DNA of 64,000 nucleotides from Micromonospora sp. U21 (GTDB lineage Bacteria > Actinomycetota > Actinomycetes > Mycobacteriales > Micromonosporaceae). A model generated the notes under the pieces. It was not told the origin of the DNA, did no database searches, and saw only the letters and a program-made list of their open reading frames with translations. The stretch covers positions 62,001 through 126,000 of the forward strand of contig NZ_JAGPYK010000016.1 in NCBI RefSeq assembly GCF_018070045.1. Direction: 5' to 3'. Shown here piece after piece: positions 1 through 8,260 of the stretch. The position numbers were made by a program, and so were the translations under genes. How positions within the stretch are numbered: position 1 is the stretch's first letter; each line of letters opens with the position of its first letter.

Positions 1-1407
1 CCGACGTCGTTCGCCGCCAGGGCGTCCGGCAAGTCGGCCATGGCGACCCCCGCCGCGGTCGGCCCGCAGGCCGCCCCGTGGACGGACATCACCGACTATC
101 CGGCCAACATCATGGACAACCGGGTGGTGACCCTGGACGGCAAGGTGTACTCGATCGGCGGTGGCGACGGGTCGAGCTCGACCACGAAGAACTACGCGTA
201 CGACCCGGTGGCCCAGACCTGGACGTCGGTCGCCGACCTTCCCGGCGCCCGTAACGCCCTGGCCGTGGGCGTCGTGGACGGGAAGATCATCGCGACCGGC
301 GGCTGGGCGGACGGCGGCCCGGACGCGGCCACCTGGTCGTACGACCCGGCGGCGAACACCTGGACGGAGCTGGCCGACAACCCGGCGCCGAGAGCTGCCG
401 CCGGGCAGGCCGTCGTCGACGGCAAGCTGTACGCCATCGGCGGCTGCACCACGGCGGCCTGTACGCCGATGTCGAACACTGTCGTCCGGTACGACCCGGG
501 CAGTGACAGCTGGGAGACGATGGCCAACTACCCGAAGTCGGTGGCCTTCGCCTCCTGCGGCGGGATCGACGGCACGATCTACTGCACCGGCGGCAACGAC
601 GGGGCCGCCTCGCAGAAGTCCAGCTACGCCTTCGACCCGGGTGCCAACACCTGGACCGCCATCGCCGATGCGCCGGCCGACAACTGGGCCAGCTCGTTCG
701 CTGTCGCGAGCGGCAAGCTCCTCGTCGTCGGCGGTTCGCAGGGTGGAGCCATCAGCAACGCCGGCTTCGCCTACGACCCGGCCACCAGCTCGTGGTCCAA
801 CCTGCCGAACGCCAACACCGCGCGGTACCGCGGTGGCGCGGCGTGCGGCTTCTACAAGATCGGCGGCTCGTCCGGCAGCTTCAGCGCGGCGCCGGACAGC
901 GAGGTGCTGCCGGGGTTCGAGGGTTGTGCCGAGGCGGCGGCCGATGTCAGCTGGATGACGATCGACAAGTCGGCGGTCACCCTGACGCCGGGTCAGAAGG
1001 TCACGGTCACCGTCGGGATGACGGCGAACGTGGACCAGCCGGGCACCTACTCCGGCTCGGTCGGCATCAAGGAGAACACGCCGTACACCGTGGCGCCGGC
1101 GGCGGTGACCATGACCGCGACGCCTCCGAAGACCTGGGGCAAGCTGATGGGCACGGTGACCGGGACCAGCTGCGCGGGTGCGACCTCGCCGATTGCCGGC
1201 GCGGTGGTCCAGGTCGACTCGTGGGCGATGTCGTGGACCTTCGCCACCGACACCCAGGGCAAGTACGCCTACTGGGTGGACCGTCGGAACAACCCGCTCA
1301 CGATGATCGTCGCCAAGGACGGCTGGAAGCCGCAGACCCGTCAGACGAAGATCAACACCACCACGCCCACGGTAGAGAACTTCGGGTTGTCGCCCGTCCG
1401 GTGCTGA
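1..1407 (+). CDS. Kelch-repeat protein with C-terminal carboxypeptidase-regulatory-like domain (5' partial)
   Basis: The frame is open to the first base, so the true start lies upstream; the first in-window ATG at 40 is probably internal. About 290 residues form Kelch blades, with repeated 'GG' turns followed by 'YDP..TW' (for example GKLYAIGGC and YDPGSDSWETM). An Ig/BACON-like segment follows, then a stretch resembling a carboxypeptidase regulatory domain, ending near a Cys-Arg pair before the stop. This is the usual tail of long secreted actinobacterial proteins, often with an S8 protease at the N-terminus. That N-terminal domain is not visible here, so enzymatic identity is inference. It would act outside the cell, binding partners or substrate through the beta-propeller. 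A strong hairpin follows the stop. Confidence 0.75.
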   Translation, partial: PTSFAARASGKSAMATPAAVGPQAAPWTDITDYPANIMDNRVVTLDGKVYSIGGGDGSSSTTKNYAYDPVAQTWTSVADLPGARNALAVGVVDGKIIATGGWADGGPDAATWSYDPAANTWTELADNPAPRAAAGQAVVDGKLYAIGGCTTAACTPMSNTVVRYDPGSDSWETMANYPKSVAFASCGGIDGTIYCTGGNDGAASQKSSYAFDPGANTWTAIADAPADNWASSFAVASGKLLVVGGSQGGAISNAGFAYDPATSSWSNLPNANTARYRGGAACGFYKIGGSSGSFSAAPDSEVLPGFEGCAEAAADVSWMTIDKSAVTLTPGQKVTVTVGMTANVDQPGTYSGSVGIKENTPYTVAPAAVTMTATPPKTWGKLMGTVTGTSCAGATSPIAGAVVQVDSWAMSWTFATDTQGKYAYWVDRRNNPLTMIVAKDGWKPQTRQTKINTTTPTVENFGLSPVRC

Positions 1408-1430
1408 ACGCCTGACCGGTAAGTGACAGA

Positions 1431-1465
1431 TCCGGCCCGCCTGGTCACCGACCAGGCGGGCCGGA
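1431..1465. terminator. Hairpin terminator between convergent genes
   Basis: A perfect 15-bp inverted repeat (1431-1445 with 1451-1465) closes a 5-nt loop. It lies between the Kelch gene end (1407) and the end of the oppositely oriented regulator (1482), so it can serve both strands. There is no U-tract, as usual for actinobacteria. Confidence 0.75.
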
Positions 1466-1481
1466 CCCTGTTCGGCGGCGG

Positions 1482-1997
1482 TCAGACCGGGGCGAGCCGG
1501 AAACCGACGCCGCGGACCGCGTGGATCGTCGCCGCGGCGTTGAGCCGGGCGAGTTTGCGGCGTACGCGGCGGACCACGGAGTGCATGTCCGAGCCACGGC
1601 CGAGGTGCCTGTTGCCCCAGACCTCGAGGTGCAGACGCTCGTAGGTCCAGACCTGCCCGGGCGCGTCGACCAGGCAGAGCAGGACGTCATGCTCCAACCG
1701 GGTCAGGTCGATCTCCCGGTCGCGCCACCGCAGCACCCGGCGGTCGGAGTCGACGGCCAGGTCGGGTGGTGGCGGCGTCTGCGGGCTCTGCGCCGCCTCA
1801 GCGATCACGCTCTGGGCGGTGGGAATCACCGTGGCGGCGGCCGGCATCTCCACCACCCCGAGAAACTCCCGCGCCTGGTCGACATTCGAGACGATCAGGA
1901 AGGCGTCACTCCCGCCGAGCAGTCGGGCCAACTGCCTGCGCTCGTCCGGCGAGGACGCGATGCCGATGACCAGGGAGGCGACCGGAATCCCCTGCAT
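1482..1997 (-). CDS. Winged-helix (OmpR/PhoB C-terminal type) transcriptional regulator
   Basis: About 171 residues. The C-terminal ~85 residues are a clear OmpR-type winged helix (RLEHDVLLCLVDAPGQVW, then VVRRVRRKLA and the end motif HAVRGVGFRL). The N-terminal ~75 residues resemble a degenerate receiver without an obvious phospho-acceptor Asp, so activity may not depend on phosphorylation. I chose the ATG at 1997 because a GGGG-rich Shine-Dalgarno sequence precedes it; the frame could extend upstream to 2132. No adjacent kinase is transcribed with it. Probably a DNA-binding regulator with an unknown target; the divergent PAP2 gene is the nearest candidate. Confidence 0.7.
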   Translation of the reverse strand: MQGIPVASLVIGIASSPDERRQLARLLGGSDAFLIVSNVDQAREFLGVVEMPAAATVIPTAQSVIAEAAQSPQTPPPPDLAVDSDRRVLRWRDREIDLTRLEHDVLLCLVDAPGQVWTYERLHLEVWGNRHLGRGSDMHSVVRRVRRKLARLNAAATIHAVRGVGFRLAPV

Positions 1998-2345
1998 TTT
2001 CCCCAACCCCTTCCGGTTCCCCAACTCACTCCGGATGGTTTTCGTACTGCCGACCGAAATATTGCCTGATCGGCTTCCTGACCTTAGTGGTATTGCGTCT
2101 CGGCAGGGTAAAACATAGTTGCATGCAAGCATATGAATGACCTTTCACGCTTCGCATAAGCCATTCGCGGCGACTTGGCCGGGTTTGCCGGAGAATTTGT
2201 GGTCACCGACGCGCTGCGACATCCACCGGCCGCGAGCTGCGCCGGCACCGGTCCACCCGTTCTCCTCCGGCCGGCGCCGGAATCTGTGACAGAACCAAGA
2301 CAATCCGCGGACGGCTTCCGGACCTGGCGGGACGACCATGTCGGT
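1998..2345. promoter_or_regulatory. Divergent intergenic region between the regulator and the PAP2 gene
   Basis: No gene is supported in these 348 bases. The middle (about 2090-2160) is more AT-rich than its surroundings and holds a perfect 10-bp palindrome TTGCATGCAA at 2119-2128, a possible binding site for the flanking winged-helix regulator. I could not fix a -35/-10 pair with confidence. Confidence 0.35.
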
Positions 2346-3359
2346 ATGTCGCTCGGATCGTCGTACCAGATCGGACGGTCGGCGCCTGGCCCGCGGCCGG
2401 CGCAACCGCTGCCACATGTCCGCGCAGCCACGCCGCTGGGCCGGCTGCTGCTCGGGGCGGCCCTGGGCCACCTGCTCGCCCTGGGCCTCACCTGCGCCGT
2501 GTTCGTGCGGACCTACCCCGGTCAGTGGCTGGACGGGCTGCTCCTGCCGCGCGCCGAGCGGGGTGGGGGCTACGAACAGCAGACCGTCCTGGTGGGACCG
2601 GCCCGCGCCGTGCTGGCCACCTTCGGCAGCCCGACGCTGCTGGCCGCCCTGCTCGGCGCGGTGCTGCTGGTGGGAGTGCTCTACCGGCGGTTGCTGGCGG
2701 GAGTGGTGGGCGTCGGCATGGTTCTCTGCGCGGTGGTGGTGGCCGGTGTGGTGAAGTCGGTGCTTCCCCGCCCGGACCTCCAGATCGTCAGTTCCAGCAC
2801 CCACAACAGCTTCCCCAGTGGTCACGTCGCGGCCGCGACGACCCTGCTGCTGGCGTTCATGCTGGTCCTGCCCGGGTGGGCCCGGCGCTGGCTGGCGGTG
2901 CCGGGCGCGGCCGGCGTCTCGGTGATCTCCTCGGCCACCATGATCACTGGCTGGCACCGGTTCAGCGACGCGCTCGGCGGCGTCCTGCTGGGTGTGACGC
3001 TGTTCTGCCTGGCCGCGGCCGCGCTGGCGGCGGGTCGGCGCGGTGGCGCCGATCAGGTCGGCGCCGCCGGTTCGCGCCGCGCACCGGACAGCGCCGTGCG
3101 GCGCAGGCTGGTCGAGGGGGCTGCGGGGCTGGCCGTGCTGCTCTGGGCACTTCTGGTGGCGATGCCCGGTCTGGCCGCATCGGTGCAGCCCGGGCTGCTG
3201 GTCGCCATCGTGGCGGTGACCGGGGCGACGATCCTGGCGGTGGGCTCGGTGGTGTTCCTGGTGCGGTCGGCGGACTTCGTCTCCCCGACCCGCCTGCGGC
3301 ACCGCGCCCCGCGGCATCCGGGGGCGGACAGCCGGGACGGCGGGACCCTCCAGGGTTGA
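2346..3359 (+). CDS. PAP2-family phosphatase, integral membrane
   Basis: About 337 residues with six or more hydrophobic segments. The three PAP2 phosphatase signatures appear in order: K..LPRPDLQ, then PSGHVAAATT with the catalytic His, then GWHRFSDALGG with the second His/Asp. Family members remove phosphate from lipid phosphates such as phosphatidate or undecaprenyl-PP at the outer membrane face. A further C-terminal hydrophobic pair and a basic tail follow the core. ATG 2346 is preferred over the upstream open frame (to 2175) because the earlier residues look non-coding. Substrate is unknown. A role in undecaprenyl carrier recycling would fit the nearby cell-wall genes but is inference. 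Confidence 0.85.
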   Translation: MSLGSSYQIGRSAPGPRPAQPLPHVRAATPLGRLLLGAALGHLLALGLTCAVFVRTYPGQWLDGLLLPRAERGGGYEQQTVLVGPARAVLATFGSPTLLAALLGAVLLVGVLYRRLLAGVVGVGMVLCAVVVAGVVKSVLPRPDLQIVSSSTHNSFPSGHVAAATTLLLAFMLVLPGWARRWLAVPGAAGVSVISSATMITGWHRFSDALGGVLLGVTLFCLAAAALAAGRRGGADQVGAAGSRRAPDSAVRRRLVEGAAGLAVLLWALLVAMPGLAASVQPGLLVAIVAVTGATILAVGSVVFLVRSADFVSPTRLRHRAPRHPGADSRDGGTLQG

Positions 3360-3407
3360 TACCCGACCGCCCGGACATCGACCGAAAGCTGAATCTAATC
3401 ATGATGG

Positions 3408-3413
3408 GATACT
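3408..3413 (+). promoter_or_regulatory. Possible -10 element of a leaderless two-component operon
   Basis: GATACT lies 7 bases before the ATG at 3421, the spacing expected of a leaderless actinobacterial transcript, and there is no Shine-Dalgarno sequence in front of that ATG. No good -35 is visible. Confidence 0.3.
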
Positions 3414-3420
3414 TGGTGAC

Positions 3421-4116
3421 ATGTCCCAGGTCCTGCTGATCGAAGACCACCAGACGGTGCGCGACGGGCTGCAACTGGCGCTCACCCGACAGGGCCACAC
3501 GGTCGACGCCGTGGCAACCGGTGAGCAGGGGTTGGAACGGTTGCGGGTGGCCTCGTCCGACGTCGTGGTCCTCGATCTCATGCTGCCCGGGATGGACGGG
3601 TTCGAGGTCTGTCGCCGGATCCGGCAGCTCGGCGACCTTCCGATCATCATGCTCACCGCCCGCAACGACGACATGGACGTGGTGGCGGGCCTGGAGGCCG
3701 GCGCCGACGACTACGTGGTCAAGCCCGTGCAGGCCCGGGTGCTCGAGGCGCGTATCCGTGCGGTGCTGCGGCGGACCGGTGGCGAGTCGCGGCGCAGCGG
3801 CGGCGAGCGGTCCGGCCTGGAAGAGCACGGTGCCCTCACCATCGACCGGGCAGCGCTGGTGGTCAGCAAGGGTGGGCTGCCGGTCAGCCTCGCCCCGACG
3901 GAGCTGCGCCTGCTGCTCGAACTCGCGCAGACGCCGGGCCAGGTGCTGAGCCGCCAGCAACTGCTGGAGGCCGTGTGGGAGCACGGTTACCTCGGCGACT
4001 CGCGGCTGGTGGACGCCTGCGTGCAGAGGCTGCGCGCCAAGATCGAGGATGACTCGTCGGCGCCGGTCTTCATCCAGACGGTCCGCGGGTTCGGGTACCG
4101 GTTCGGGCCGCTGTGA
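3421..4116 (+). CDS. OmpR/PhoB-family two-component response regulator
   Basis: 231 residues, standard length. The receiver domain has the acidic pair near residues 8-9 (LLIEDH), phospho-acceptor Asp52 in VVLDLMLPGMDG, the Thr in MLTAR and the Lys in DDYVVKPV. The C-terminal winged helix runs from about 135 to 231 and ends in IQTVRGFGYRFG. It overlaps the downstream histidine kinase by 4 bases (GTGA), so the pair is translationally coupled and is almost certainly a cognate system. Targets are not visible. The convergent racemase/ligase operon is an attractive candidate by position, by analogy with VanRS systems. Confidence 0.93.
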   Translation: MSQVLLIEDHQTVRDGLQLALTRQGHTVDAVATGEQGLERLRVASSDVVVLDLMLPGMDGFEVCRRIRQLGDLPIIMLTARNDDMDVVAGLEAGADDYVVKPVQARVLEARIRAVLRRTGGESRRSGGERSGLEEHGALTIDRAALVVSKGGLPVSLAPTELRLLLELAQTPGQVLSRQQLLEAVWEHGYLGDSRLVDACVQRLRAKIEDDSSAPVFIQTVRGFGYRFGPL

Positions 4117-5579
4117 CGCCGTGGCGCTGGGCCAGTGGCCGGGCGTCCGGCCTGCGGGTCCGGTTGCTGCTGGCCTTCGCGTTGCTGGGCGTGACCACCA
4201 CCGCGGTGGTGGCCAGCGGAAGCTACTTCCAGGCCCGGACGGTCATCCTCCAGCAGGCGCAGGACGCCGCGGTGGCGTCGCTGACCGATCAGCTCACGAA
4301 GGTCTACCCGGTACGCCGGCTCCCGCCGTCCCAGGAGGAACTCGACACGTTGGCCCATCGCCTCTCCGACCGGGAGGGATACGCGGTGGTCCTCTATCGC
4401 GACATGCGGGCGCAGGGCGCTCAGTTGCCCGAACCGCTCACCCCGGAGCTGCGGCGGGCGGTCGGGGATGGCGTCATCGCCTGGCAACGCGTCTCACGCG
4501 ACGGAGAACCGGTGCTGCTCATCGGGACCCAGCTGCAGATTGACCGGCCCGATGGCACGCCTGTGCCGTCCGGCCTGGAGGTCTACTCGGTGCGCAGCCT
4601 CGCTTCCGAGCAGCAGAGCATCGACCGGCTCGCCACCCTGGCGTGGCTGACCGGCGGGCTCTCCCTGGTGCTCGCGGTCCTGCTGGCCCTGCTGGCCGCC
4701 CGGGGGGTTCTGCGGCCGGTCCGCGAGCTGGGCCGGGCGGCGCGCCAGCTCGGTGAGGGCGACCTGACCACCCGGCTGGCGGTCCGGGGCGCCGACGAGC
4801 TGGCCGACGTGGCGCGGACCTTCAACGACACCGCGGGGACGCTGGAGCGGCAGGTCGGTGAGCTGCGGCGGATGGAGGCCGACGCCCGCCGCTTCGTGGC
4901 CGACGTGTCGCACGAACTCCGCACGCCCCTGGCCGCGATGACGGCGGTCACCGACGTGCTCGACGAGGAGGCGGACCGGCTGCCCGGAGATGCCGGCCGG
5001 GCCGCCCGGCTGGTCAGTCAGGAGACGCAGACCCTCACCCAGCTGGTCAACGATCTCATCGAGGTCAGCAGGTTCGACTCCGGCACGGCGCGGCTCTCCC
5101 TCGACGACGTCGACGTGGCCGCGGCCGTGACCGCGACCCTGCGGGTCCGGGGCTGGGCCGATCGGGTGCGGGCGGAGCTGCCGTCCGGAGTCTTCGCCCG
5201 GCTGGACCCCCGCCGGCTGGACGTCATCGTCGCCAACCTGGTCGGCAACGCGTTCCGGCACGGCGCCGAGCCGGTGTCCGTGCGTCTGTGCGCCGAGCCG
5301 GACTGGATCACCATCGAGGTCCGCGACCAGGGGCCGGGGCTGGACCCGGAGGTGCTGCCGCACGTCTTCGACCGCTTCTACAAGGCGGACACCGCCCGGA
5401 CCCGCTCGGAGGGCAGCGGCCTCGGCCTCGCCATCGCATGGGAGAACGCGCGCCTGCACCAGCACGCCGGGCAGACCGGGAGTCTCGTCGCGGGCAACGG
5501 CCCGACGGGCGGCGCGGTGTTCACGCTCCGGCTGCCCCGGGTGGTCACGGACGCGGCGGACGCCGGAGGCGTACGGTGA
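4113..5579 (+). CDS. Membrane sensor histidine kinase (HAMP-HisKA-HATPase)
   Basis: 488 residues. There is a transmembrane segment near 15-35, an extracytoplasmic sensor loop of about 140 residues, a second transmembrane segment near 175-198, HAMP (about 199-250), and a HisKA dimerisation helix with phospho-acceptor His267 in VADVSHELRTPL. The HATPase domain follows, with its N box (NLVGNAFRHG), DQGPGLD and the GSGLGLAIA lid. It starts with GTG inside the regulator's stop and ends in a GTGA overlap with the lipoprotein gene, so the three form one operon. The signal sensed is unknown. Confidence 0.93.
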   Translation: MTPWRWASGRASGLRVRLLLAFALLGVTTTAVVASGSYFQARTVILQQAQDAAVASLTDQLTKVYPVRRLPPSQEELDTLAHRLSDREGYAVVLYRDMRAQGAQLPEPLTPELRRAVGDGVIAWQRVSRDGEPVLLIGTQLQIDRPDGTPVPSGLEVYSVRSLASEQQSIDRLATLAWLTGGLSLVLAVLLALLAARGVLRPVRELGRAARQLGEGDLTTRLAVRGADELADVARTFNDTAGTLERQVGELRRMEADARRFVADVSHELRTPLAAMTAVTDVLDEEADRLPGDAGRAARLVSQETQTLTQLVNDLIEVSRFDSGTARLSLDDVDVAAAVTATLRVRGWADRVRAELPSGVFARLDPRRLDVIVANLVGNAFRHGAEPVSVRLCAEPDWITIEVRDQGPGLDPEVLPHVFDRFYKADTARTRSEGSGLGLAIAWENARLHQHAGQTGSLVAGNGPTGGAVFTLRLPRVVTDAADAGGVR

Positions 5580-6082
5580 CCGGCCGCCGGGCGGCCCGGG
5601 CGTCGCTCGCCGGCGGGCTCCTGTTCGCGCTGCTCGCGACGGGCTGCGGGGTCCGACCCAGCGACGTCATCACCGGCCGCTCCGCGACGTCCGGCCCGGC
5701 CGTGGGCGTCGGTCTCTACCTGCTGTCGCACGGACAACTCGCGCTGGTCATCCGCGAGACCAAGGGGATCACCGCCTCGCCCGAACAGACGCTCGGCATG
5801 CTGGCGGCAGGTCCGGACGACTCCGAGCGGAGCCAGGGCCTCGTCAGCGAGGTGCCGGTTGGCCTGGTCCCGGCCACACCGGTGACGGCGACAGCCGACG
5901 GACCCGGCGTCACGGTGACCATGACGGGTGCCGTGCTGCCCTTGTCGGCGGCCGCGGCCGACCAGATCATCTGCACCGTGGCCACTGCCGTGACGCTCAC
6001 CGGCCAGGTGGACAGCTTCGCCCCGGTCACGATCGCCGGGCCGGACGGCGTCCGTGCGCCGCGGTCCTGTCCGATCAAGTGA
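5576..6082 (+). CDS. Lipoprotein with a GerMN-like domain, co-operonic with the two-component system
   Basis: 168 residues from a GTG that overlaps the kinase stop. A basic N-terminus, a hydrophobic core and the lipobox LLATGC predict membrane anchoring through the lipidated Cys near residue 23. The remainder (GVGLYLLSHGQLALV, then SPEQTLGMLAAGP and VTVTMTGAVLPLS) follows the GerMN pattern seen in LpqB-type lipoproteins, which accompany MtrB-like kinases. Position suggests an accessory that tunes the kinase from outside the membrane; that is inference. It converges on the ligase gene with only 16 bases between stops. Confidence 0.75.
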   Translation: MTGRRAARASLAGGLLFALLATGCGVRPSDVITGRSATSGPAVGVGLYLLSHGQLALVIRETKGITASPEQTLGMLAAGPDDSERSQGLVSEVPVGLVPATPVTATADGPGVTVTMTGAVLPLSAAAADQIICTVATAVTLTGQVDSFAPVTIAGPDGVRAPRSCPIK

Positions 6083-6098
6083 CCGGGGCGACGGCCCC

Positions 6099-7121
6099 TC
6101 AGACCAGGTCGACCGCCCGTGCCGGCCGGGGCAACCCGACGGAGCCGACCCGGCCTTGGTCGGCCAGGGCGCCGGCGATCAGGATGTCGAGCAGGGTGGC
6201 GAACCCGATCCCGGCCTGCTGCCAGATCTGCGGGAACTGCGAGGCGGTGGTGAATCCGGGGAAGGTGTTCACCTCGTTCACGATGGGCTCGGCGGACCCC
6301 TGCGTGGGCAGGAAGAAATCGACGCGGAGCAGACCGCGGCAGTCGAGGGCGTCGAAGGCGCGGATCGCGCGGTCCTGGAGCACCTCGGTGGTGGCCGGGT
6401 CGAGCGCGGCGGGGATCTGGAAGACCGCCCCGCCGTCGTACTTCGCGTCGTAGTCGAAGAAGCCGGCGCCGGTCACCCTGATCTCCAGGGGCGGACCGGC
6501 CTGCACCCGGCCGTCGGGATGCTGGAGCACGGCCACGTCGATCTCCCGTCCGCGCGCCCCCTGCTCGACCAGCACCTTCGGGTCGACCTCCCGGGCCTGC
6601 TCGAGCGCAGCGGGAAGTCGCGACCAGTCGGTCACCCGGACCACGCCCAGGCTGGATCCCGCGCGGGCGGGCTTGACGAACACCGGCAGGCCCAGCCGTC
6701 GCTGGTCGGCCCGGGACAGCTCCTCGCCGGGACGCAGCGTCACCCCGGGGCTGACCCGCAGGCCCTCCGCGGCGAGCAGCCTCTTGGTGACGCCCTTGTC
6801 CATGCCGGCCGCGCTGGCGAAGACGCCGTTGCCGACGTACGGCACCCCGAGCCATTCCAGCAGCGACGAGACGGTGCCGTCCTCGCCGTACGGGCCGTGC
6901 AGGGCCGGGAACACCACGTCCTGGGCGCGCAACACGCGCAGCGCCAGGGGGAGTGGCACCGAACGGCCGTCGACGTGCCACCCGCCGTCCGGACCGATGA
7001 GCACCTCGGTGACCTGGTACCTGCCCCGGTCGAGGCCGGCGAGGATGCTCCCCGCCGAGCGGCGGGACACCTCGTGCTCGCCGCTCTGCCCGCCGTACAG
7101 CACTGCCAGTCGGATCGTCAT
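6099..7121 (-). CDS. D-alanine--D-alanine (or D-alanine--D-serine) ligase
   Basis: 340 residues, an ATP-grasp ligase. The N-terminal motif VLYGGQSGEHEVS, the HGPYGEDGT loop, the FVKPARAGSSLGV nucleotide loop and the NEVNTFPGFTTAS metal loop all match Ddl/Van ligases. The omega loop reads GFFDYDAKYDGG; the Lys-Tyr pair is typical of ligases making D-Ala-D-Ala or D-Ala-D-Ser, whereas several D-Ala-D-Lac ligases carry Phe at that Tyr. So I favour a dipeptide, not a depsipeptide. Its ATG overlaps the racemase stop by one base (TAATG), and a third gene upstream encodes a membrane acyltransferase. No vanH or vanX homologue is present. Confidence 0.88.
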   Translation of the reverse strand: MTIRLAVLYGGQSGEHEVSRRSAGSILAGLDRGRYQVTEVLIGPDGGWHVDGRSVPLPLALRVLRAQDVVFPALHGPYGEDGTVSSLLEWLGVPYVGNGVFASAAGMDKGVTKRLLAAEGLRVSPGVTLRPGEELSRADQRRLGLPVFVKPARAGSSLGVVRVTDWSRLPAALEQAREVDPKVLVEQGARGREIDVAVLQHPDGRVQAGPPLEIRVTGAGFFDYDAKYDGGAVFQIPAALDPATTEVLQDRAIRAFDALDCRGLLRVDFFLPTQGSAEPIVNEVNTFPGFTTASQFPQIWQQAGIGFATLLDILIAGALADQGRVGSVGLPRPARAVDLV

Positions 7122-8260
7122 TATGTTTCCGCCCTTTCGTGGAGGTGGTCGCGGGCCACCCGGGCCCCGACACCGGTCAAGATCTCGTGCGGGTTCGTGC
7201 CGGCCCACCGCGCCCACTCGGCGACCGTCGGTTGGGCGCGGTCGTCCCGGTGGGGGCCGAACACCACGACGCGATCCCCGATCGCCACGGGAAGATCGCC
7301 CGCGTCGACCACGCACTGGTCCATGGCGATGCGTCCGACGATCGGGCGACGCCGGCCGCCCAGCCACACCTCGGCGCGGCCCTCGGCGGCCCGGGTCAGG
7401 CCGTCGGCGTAACCGAGCGGCAGCAGGGCCAGGGTGGTCGGCGCGCCGGTCACGTACCCGGGTCCGTAGGAGACACCGGTGCCGGCCGGTACCCGCTTCA
7501 CGTTGACCACGCTCGTGCGCAGGGTCATGGCGGCGCGTAGCCCGGCTTCGCCGGGCCCGGTCCCGCCGAACGGGTCCACGCCGTACAGCGCGACCCCGAT
7601 CCGGCAGAGGTCGAAGCGGGTCCGGGGTGCCGCCAGCGCGGCCGCCGAGTTGGCCAGGTGCACCAGGTCCGGGTCGAGGCCGGCGGACCGGGCGACCCGC
7701 AGCGCCTCCTCGAAGCGCGTCACCTGCGGGCCGAGCCCGGGGCTGCCCGGTACGTCGGCGTCGGTCAGGTGCGACCACACGCCGCGCACCCGGACCCCGC
7801 CCTGCACCTCGTACTTGCGCGCCCAGCCGACCAGCTCGGGCCAGTCGTCGCCGGCGGCCCCGTTGCGGGACAGCCCGGTGTCCGCCTTGAGCTGCACCGT
7901 CGCCGGCACGCCGAGCCGGTGGGCGGCGTCGACGACAGCGTGCAGGTGGGTCGTGGTCGACACGCCGATGTCGACGCCGGCGGCGATCAACTGCTCGAAG
8001 TCGTCGTCGGGGCGGTGCAACCAGCTCAGTGTGGGTGCGGTGATGCCCGTCGAGCGCAGTGCCAGCGCCTCGGACGCCGAGGTGACCCCCAGCCAGGCGG
8101 CGCCGGCACGCAGCGCGGCCCGTGCGACCGGCACCGCGCCATGGCCGAACCCGTCCGCCTTCACCACGGCCATCAGCTCCGTACCGACGACCGACGCGAT
8201 GGTCCGCACGTTGCTGGCGATCGCGTCGAGGTCGACCACCGCCTCGCCCAGGGCGCTCAT
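7121..8260 (-). CDS. PLP-dependent alanine racemase family protein (VanT-racemase-like)
   Basis: 379 residues, a full-length Alr fold. The PLP lysine sits in VVKADGFGHG and the second catalytic base (Tyr) in GTGVSYGPGY; GRIAMDQ and a C-terminal beta domain follow. It would interconvert L- and D-alanine or serine for the downstream ligase. Near the C-terminus the segment that usually reads TINYEI reads TNPHEI, so the conserved Tyr near the PLP phosphate is His. In VanT serine racemases this position is also not Tyr. ATG at 8260 overlaps the acyltransferase stop by 4 bases. Whether it prefers Ala or Ser cannot be told from sequence alone. Confidence 0.88.
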   Translation of the reverse strand: MSALGEAVVDLDAIASNVRTIASVVGTELMAVVKADGFGHGAVPVARAALRAGAAWLGVTSASEALALRSTGITAPTLSWLHRPDDDFEQLIAAGVDIGVSTTTHLHAVVDAAHRLGVPATVQLKADTGLSRNGAAGDDWPELVGWARKYEVQGGVRVRGVWSHLTDADVPGSPGLGPQVTRFEEALRVARSAGLDPDLVHLANSAAALAAPRTRFDLCRIGVALYGVDPFGGTGPGEAGLRAAMTLRTSVVNVKRVPAGTGVSYGPGYVTGAPTTLALLPLGYADGLTRAAEGRAEVWLGGRRRPIVGRIAMDQCVVDAGDLPVAIGDRVVVFGPHRDDRAQPTVAEWARWAGTNPHEILTGVGARVARDHLHERAET

